A DNA stretch of 64,000 bases from Cristatella mucedo (taxonomy: Eukaryota > Bryozoa > Phylactolaemata > Cristatellidae): assembly GCA_009760855.2 (NCBI GenBank), contig WPIO01000008.1, positions 8,382,001-8,446,000 on the forward strand, read 5' to 3'. The notes under the pieces were generated by a model that did not search any database, was not told where the DNA came from, and worked only from the letters and a program-made list of their open reading frames with translations. Shown here one piece after another: positions 57,766 through 64,000 of this stretch. Made by a program: the position numbers and the translations under genes. The number at the start of each line of letters is the position of its first letter. Position 1 is the first letter of the stretch.

Positions 57766-59571
57766 ATTACAAATGGATTATATCAGCAACCTCAATAACA
57801 AATTAAGCTCGTTAGTAAGTACGCCACAGTCACTGACATCCTGCTATCGCCATGTTCATTCTATTGTGTTTATAGTATTACTACAACGGCACAGCAACAG
57901 TTAGTGTCATGTCAACAAAGAGAAAATAATGTGAATAAGTAGCCACCACACGTGCACTCATAGCTGAATTGGATGCGACTTGCTGCACCAGCCTTGCTAT
58001 GGACATCCATAGATATGTGTAGGATGATCTGCCCTTGATTCATGACAAGGCTTAGTTATATCTAGCACTATAAGAAGCTAGATTTTGTAGCTTGTCCGTT
58101 TTAAGCCGTCCCTGAGATTACGTATTCACCTGTTTCCTTCGTTATGAATTAATACTAGGTACATGGTGGTACAGCAATGGTGAGTGTCAAAAACTATGGA
58201 AGGGGGATAATCTGCAAAATGCACTCACATGCTGTTTGCACTTTGCGTTTAACAATGTCTTTAAATGGCTTCGAATTAATGGTAAAACTCCAATTTGCAG
58301 CCAGAATATTTTTAGATGAACACCGATCAAGATCCAGGAAGAAAAGCTGAAAGGAAATGACGTTCTCGTTGGCGCTTTATCAAGTGTATTATTATTATTA
58401 TTATTATTAGCAGCGCGCCGGACTGAGGCTGAAGCGCGACGAATTCGAGTGTCAAAAATTTCCCTTCACACTTAAACTAGGCTTAAACCCTGTAATTAAT
58501 ATAACTGGAAGAGTGTCAGTACGCCTCAACTTTCCATACACGCAACTCAAACTAATGCAATGTATCTCCGTCTGTAACTCCATAAACCCACACAAAGACT
58601 ATGTGGGTGCTATGCAGCAGAGCTTTTTTTATAGCCAACTCAAAGCCTAAGCAACTTTCTGTACGCATACGGTAGCCAATGCTGATTCGCTACCCAGCGC
58701 AGATGAATAAATCTCATAAACATAGATCTACGTTTGCGGTATAAGAAAGTAAAATTTGAAGCATGCCGTAATTTTTTCTCCTGTACAAATTTTGCTCCAT
58801 GAACTAAGTTTGATGGCTAGTGGAGTGGGCTCGCTAGCGACGTTAGCGAACACTCAGGCCCGCCTGCCAAAGCAAAGTCGACGTTTTCCACGAATGCAAG
58901 CTTATATTTTATTGTTTATTTTTATAGTTACATTATATTTCCTACCACATGGCAAAATGTCTAGATCTCAATACAAATAATAATTCCATTTAAAGAGCCC
59001 TCGCCAGCTTTTCCTGCTTGTTATATTAGCGTGCATTACTCCGTCCCATTCAGCCCGTTTGATCTCTCTCCCCCTTCCAACTAAAACGCCTACAGTCACG
59101 CGACAAATCCTGCCTGTCGCGAGCCTTGTCCACACGGATCAACGCCAGCAAAGCCGGACCGGCGTGGGTTAGGGCTGCGCAAAGGCAAAATCGGCTGCAG
59201 CAGCCGCTCTGCACCTGTGCTCCTGTCTCAGCGCGGCAAAGATCAAAGCCGATCGCAGCGACTTCGGACGAAGCCGAGCGCGGCGACTGAAGAATATTTG
59301 GTTTAATTTCGCGCCCCCATCCGTCGCCGGCTGTCGCAAGTTTGACCGCAGAAAGCCACCAGCCGGCGTCCGATCAGCCGCGTTTCGCCGCATATGATAA
59401 TGAACTGTTTACGATAATGAACCATCCCCAGAGGGCGAGTTCTGACAGACAGGCGACCTTACAAAAATGACGCGCCAATGCGCTCACTTTGCCAGACCAT
59501 TCGCGTCCGGTAGCTCGCTCTCGGCGGTCGGGACCTTTGCCGCCGCAGCCCCTCTCCCTCCGACCGAAACG
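57766..59571. other. Intergenic; LINE tails only
   Basis: A LINE A tail is at 58355-58410 (plus; GGCGCTTTATCAAGTG, then ATT repeats). A LINE B 3' fragment is at about 58555-58690 (minus). GC-rich, CpG-rich sequence at about 59040-59570 leads into the Asn-rich gene. No other gene is recognised. Confidence 0.45.
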
Positions 59572-60157
59572 ATGTTAGCAACAGAGGCCCTGACTGTGGG
59601 AGTCGTTGTGGGTAAGTTAACCTCCAGCCCCCTTCCCCCTCTCGCGATGCTCCAACTGTCGCGCGGGCGCCAGACCGGATCGCGTGAAACCGTCTCGGCG
59701 GCCATCTGGTGAATTACTGCTCGAATTTCGTTTGGCAGTGTGCGTCTTAGCCTTCGCAGCCGACGGAGCTCCGTATCCCGGACATTACTTTGACAGCAGC
59801 TTGGATTATGGCAACAACAATAACAACGACAATCCGTTCGGTGAAAATGCCAACAACAACAACCCACTCGGCGAGTATAACAGCAATAACAACAACAATC
59901 CATTTGGCGGATATAATAACAACGGCCGGTGGAGATATGGCGTCCCGGAAAAGCTCGGCATCCCTCCCTACGTAGCCGACTGGCGAGACGGGAATAACAA
60001 TAACAACAACGGCGGCTATAACGATAACAACAACTGGGGTGGTGGAATTAATAACAATGACAATAGCCCTTTCGGGCCACGGCATAGCGGTGCATATCCG
60101 CTCGGATATCGCTACAGCGCTCTAGATGGGCCCAGGATTGGATCGCACTACTACTAG
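59572..60157 (+). CDS. Small secreted asparagine-rich protein, function unknown
   Basis: Two exons join in phase: 59572-59611 and 59739-60157 (152 aa). The intron (donor GTAAGT, acceptor TTTGGCAG) splits the signal peptide: MLATEALTVGVVVVCVLAFA forms a hydrophobic leader with probable cleavage near residues 20-24. The mature part begins with an acidic/aromatic stretch (HYFDSSLDYG), then has runs of 3-6 Asn separated by NPFGE, NPLGEY, NPFGGY and GGYND. A non-repetitive block (WRYGVPEKLGIPPYVADWRD, residues 78-97) sits in the middle. The tail is Gly/Tyr-rich, ending GSHYY. Only one lysine (85) and one cysteine (15, in the leader) are present. Asn codons mix AAC and AAT, so it is not a plain microsatellite. 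An AATAAA lies 300 bases downstream. I recognise no family; an extracellular structural protein is a guess from composition. Confidence 0.72.
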
Positions 60158-60456
60158 ACTTCGAGAGAGGCTGGAGGGCCGGCCGCGTACCGACTACAGC
60201 CCGCTCTTGGGCTCGGGCGGCGACCACCTCGCCCTGTGGCGACGTGTGCTTAGTCACACGCCCTGCGCCTTGAAGGCCCCGATAATCCCCGAGCCGCCTC
60301 GAACTCCTCAGAAAGCGGGCTGTTCTCGCGATCGCGGGCGAGAGGCGAAACCCGGAAGCGGAACGAAAGTGGCTGTCTGTACTGAGAAGATGCTTGCTAA
60401 CCAGTGCCCAGAATACACTTTTATCTAGCGTACAGTCTGAGCGCTGCTTTTGCTCG

Positions 60457-60462
60457 AATAAA
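60457..60462 (+). terminator. Polyadenylation signal of the Asn-rich protein gene
   Basis: AATAAA 300 bases downstream of the stop codon, the first on this strand. Confidence 0.6.
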
Positions 60463-60754
60463 TTACTACTTTCGTGAGAATTTTGGCAATGGCAAAGGCG
60501 CCCCGCGTAAAAAATTGGCGTTAATCAAGCTGGCCATGGCTAGCGACCCACACCAAGCTATCCGCAGCGGGCGCCGTTGCCCAGCCAGTAGTTTGATAAC
60601 GATCGAGGTCGTCGCTCAAGGTCAGTTCGCAATTCACCGGCTTTCGTCGTACCGATGCAGTGTCGGCTCGTCGGTGGTCTTGCAATCACGTGCTGCTTCA
60701 GTACGTCATAGGCGGCCAGCGCTGTGTAGACCTGTGTAGACCGGCAACAGTAAC

Positions 60755-60895
60755 TGCCGAGCTGGTTTGGTCTAGCGGTTAAGGTGCTCGCCCCGACCAA
60801 GGTCTGACTGAGGTCGTGGGCTCGAGCCCCGAGGCGTGTGTGAAGCGCCTGAATTGAGATTAAGTTCTCTTGGGGCGCTATATAAATGAATTATA
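60755..60895 (+). mobile_element. tRNA-headed SINE, type 1 (best copy)
   Basis: Pol III-like A box TAGCGGTTAAGG (60773-60784) and B box GGCTCGAGCCC (60819-60829), then a tail hairpin: AGCGCC (60844-60849) with GGCGCT (60874-60879), inner GAGA with TCTC, ending in TATATAAATGAATTATA. The tail matches the LINE A 3' end. Confidence 0.8.
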
Positions 60896-62074
60896 TATAA
60901 ATGAAATGAATTATATATACTGTCTCAAGCAACAGCAGCGCGTCGTCTAATTCGTTTGAATATCGAGATAAAAGCCTCGGCAGGCCAATAATGAGAGCGC
61001 CGTGTATATTCGTATACCAATGAATTATATATAGATATATATATATCTATAACTAATTCGTATATGAATCATATATTATATAATTCTGTTGTATATATAT
61101 GTGTGTGTGTGTGTGTGCTATTTGTGAGGCTCCCTAAGAAAACCGAATATATATATATATATATATATTTACAAATAATCTATATAGGGAAGCAGTAACT
61201 GAGGGTTAAGGGAAAAAATCCCAGGAGTTCGGAGCTATGCCCCCACTCTATGGGATTTAGATGAAGTGCAGCGTATTGGGGCAACTTTTCGGTAGCAAGA
61301 GAAAGAACATTGCTGTTGAACGCTTCTGAGATATGAACTCAGCAAAGCGAGTTTCCGTCGATTCGCTTAATATTTCGTGCGGTGAGGCCCTTTAATCTCA
61401 CGGCTAGTATCGGCGGAGCCGAAAGAATGCCGCCGACATTGTACAGCGAGTCCCTAATGTGGCCGCCCGATTTATGTTGGAGCATTTCTCCCTACCGGTA
61501 ATGAATGCTTGGCTTACGCTAAATGGAAAGTTTCTAACGACTATAGCTTGCGCGCACAACCGAAGCGGCTTCGTGTGCTCAATCTTTAGCCACCATAAGC
61601 CAGATTAAGCCTTCATCTCGGCTTAATAAAAAGTGAAAAGCACCAAAGGTGAGGGCCAAAAGCATAGCAGCGAAAATGCTGCAAAAGGGAAGTTCTTCTC
61701 GAATCGGCACCAAGAGAAAGTGGGCACCGATGCGTACGAATTTCAAAAGTTTTTTTAAAGTATTCTTCAAAGTATACGCCCGCAGAGAAAAATATCACCT
61801 TTCACTAAGATCGCTTTTGGGAAAAGAACGGTATATTAGCTCTGCTAATGCGCAGCGAGTTGCTCAGGAAACGTACAAAGGGCTGATAGTGGAGTAGCTG
61901 ACAGCTGCAGTTCACGTGATAACAAAGGAGCTGATGAATTATTTTTAAATCTGAAAAATTCTGTCACTTTTCACCCTGTCTAAAGAGGCTACGTTAGCTT
62001 CCGGTCGAACGATATTGGACTGAAATAAAAGCTCTTACTCTGAATTCATTGCTCGTCGAAACTTGGCTAATCCC
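60896..62074. other. No recognised gene; TA-rich repeats
   Basis: TATA and GT repeats occupy about 60890-61180. Beyond that a plus-strand frame of 82 codons at 61649-61897 has no motif I recognise. Confidence 0.35.
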
Positions 62075-62232
62075 TGTTCATTACAGCTTCATTTATATGG
62101 CGACGGAAGAGCCTTATTGGCTATCGCCAGCGATTGTAGTGAGCGATATTGGATGCCTGCTGCGGGACTCAAACTCACTACCCGGATGGTGCAGGGTGAG
62201 CACCTTACCCCTGGGTTAATACCTGCGCTCAG
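62075..62232 (-). mobile_element. tRNA-headed SINE, type 2, minus strand
   Basis: Minus strand: head with GGGTAGTGAGTTTGAGTCCC, then a tail whose hairpin pairs AGCC with GGCT around AATAA and GGCGA with TCGCC, ending CATATAAATG. Confidence 0.7.
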
Positions 62233-62343
62233 GCGAACTAGCTGTATTCATTCTCGAAGAAGCAAGCCATGGGGTGCAGCACCGGCTGCAGCCACTGCTC
62301 TATTAAAAGCGCTGATATGAAGCACTCAGTGGTGTTCAGCTGT

Positions 62344-62525
62344 GCTCTCTCTCTCTCTCTCTCTCTCTCTCCCTGTCTCTTGTCTCTCTCTCTCTCTCTT
62401 TCTGTCTTTCTATCCCTCTCTATCTCCCTGCCACTTATCTATCTCTCCCACTGTCTCTTCTCTCCCTCTCTCTCTCTCTCTCTCTCGTGTCTCTGTGTGT
62501 GTCTGTCTCTCTCTCTCTCTCTCCC
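62344..62525. repeat. CT microsatellite
   Basis: Three CT blocks separated by imperfect pyrimidine-rich sequence. A weaker CT-rich stretch continues at about 63085-63300. Confidence 0.9.
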
Positions 62526-62744
62526 TATTGTAATCTGTCTGCATGCGTTCAGCATGCCAATAGATGGAGAAATTTGAATTTCCAGAGCACTGAGGTGAGC
62601 TGTTGAGGTCAGCGCGCGTCGCCAAGGTCGCTGAGGGGCTGTTGTCTAGGCGAGCTCCTTTTTGGCATCAAGTTGTCCCCCTCCCCGGGAGGAGGTTGAG
62701 TGACTCTCGTGAACTCTCGGTGGACTGCACAATAATTTGATACA

Positions 62745-62860
62745 GCGCTTGATATAGCATTTGATATAGTACCCTCAGAGAACTCGATCACTTTGTAGGC
62801 TTTAAAATTGCTGCAAAGGAAGCTCGATCGAATGGATAGTGGTAGCATGGTCGATGACAA
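62745..62860 (-). mobile_element. LINE family A tail, minus strand
   Basis: The plus strand reads ACCCTCAGAGAACTCGATC, then TTGTAGGCTTTAAAATTGCT and GCAAAGGAAGC: the reverse of the family A tail and 3' UTR. Confidence 0.65.
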
Positions 62861-64000
62861 CAAGACTTTTATTACGAAGTCAGCCCGCAACGAGGAAGGT
62901 CGAAATCGTCAATATAATACGGTCAACCATGACTGCAGAATGGGGTGGAGGTCAGCGTGAAGGGCTCGTCGGAAAAACGGCTCGTCGTTTCGTACCTGTC
63001 ACCATTTGGCTCGTGCAAGTCTGACAGCAGGGGGGTGGGAGGCATCCGGGCGGCACAGCTCAGCCGCCAAGAGCCTCTTTCCCTATTTCTTCCTCTCTCT
63101 CTCTCTCTCTCTCCTGACTTTGCTCACTCGCTCTCTTAAAAGTTATCTCGCTCGCTCTATGCATTACTGCCTACAAGTCTGTCTCCCAGTCTGCCCATCT
63201 GTCTGTTTGTCTGCCTCTATCTCGTTCTCTCGCTCTATCTCTTTCCCTCTGTCTGAATGATTTAATCTCTCTGTCTCTCTAAATGTCCCTCTCTCTCCTT
63301 TTCTCAGTGTGCATTTACTACTATTTTACTTTGCATATATTTCCCCACTTGCGATCATGTAAGTACAATTTCAGTTCAAGACCCAGTCACTGGCTAAGCG
63401 TGCTTATGTGTCGACCTGGAAATGTCGCTGTAATAGCAAAGTCAGAGAATCGGATCGTGGCCGATCGTCTGACCTCGTTGTCCCCGACGGTCATTCATTG
63501 CTCATTCGACGTACCGTTCAAGGTAGCTCGTTACATCACAGAAAACGCAATTCAACGGCGGAGAAACCAGCGTACCGTCTGCTGAAGTGTCGAGTAGATT
63601 TGCAATAGCAGCCGGGGCGCCGAACAGCAGCCGCTCGCTGGGCCGGTAGCGTAGCGGGGCTCGACAACCGAGGCGGCGGCGACAACAACATCTCATTTGC
63701 ATTCTTCGTCGCGAAACGTGAGCGTCCGCTTGCGCCCGGCGTCGGTGCTTCCGGACGAGCGAAGGTCGTCCAGATCGTAATGGCCGACCGGCCAAAATAC
63801 TTGGCTAGATCTGCCGGGACTGCTTGCTTGCCGAATATGCCGGAAGGACGCTTCATATGTTTTCACGTACACACACACGCGAGCACATATATATACACAC
63901 TGCGTGATGTCTGGCCACTGCTGGTGAGTCTGGCAATCTCGTGTACCACGACAACTGCCGATATGCAGCCGATACTCTGCGCCGTACTGACGTACTTCGC
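62861..64000. other. No convincing gene
   Basis: A minus-strand frame (63878-63693, 61 codons, ending FRDEECK) is charged and could be a terminal exon, but no family or acceptor is clear. A plus-strand frame at 63283-63585 is equally unsupported. Confidence 0.25.

Overview
The window is nuclear DNA from an animal, most likely an invertebrate. The protein-coding genes are split by GT-AG introns (plus one GC-AG intron), have mitochondrial and ER-type products found in animals, and sit in DNA full of L2/CR1-like LINE fragments, tRNA-derived SINEs, a hAT transposon relic and very long CT/GA microsatellites. I cannot name the phylum from sequence alone.

Six gene models could be assembled exon by exon with consistent reading phase. 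From left to right: RNF26-like membrane RING ubiquitin ligase (+, 5341-12264, four exons); ribosomal protein RPL28 (-, 32806-34495, three coding exons plus a probable TOP leader exon); mitochondrial endonuclease G, ENDOG (+, 38494-43878, five exons); sorbitol dehydrogenase, SORD (-, 46199-53929, nine exons, one GC-AG intron); the mitochondrial Obg-type GTPase MTG2 (+, 54612-56781, four exons); and a small secreted asparagine-rich protein of unknown function (+, 59572-60157, two exons). ENDOG and SORD converge, and SORD and MTG2 diverge from a shared promoter interval of about 680 bp. The genes have unrelated housekeeping roles and show no sign of a shared pathway.

The rest is repeats. Bases 1-4401 are a three-level nest: a hAT transposase relic interrupted by a plus-strand LINE, itself interrupted by a minus-strand copy of the same LINE with a visible target duplication. 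Two LINE families recur through the window. Family A is L2/CR1-like with a 3' hairpin tail and ATT repeats. Family B has a TACATT-type tail. Two tRNA-headed SINE types end in hairpin tails; one shares the family A tail, including a compensatory base-pair change. Between 13 and 32 kb, and after 60.5 kb, I see no convincing gene.

The observations most worth following up are the LINE/SINE shared hairpin tail and a chimeric SINE with both tail types, the Asn-rich secreted protein, a near-perfect 84-nt hairpin and an E-box/CRE-like minisatellite in SORD introns, and the minisatellite and duplicated splice acceptor in MTG2.
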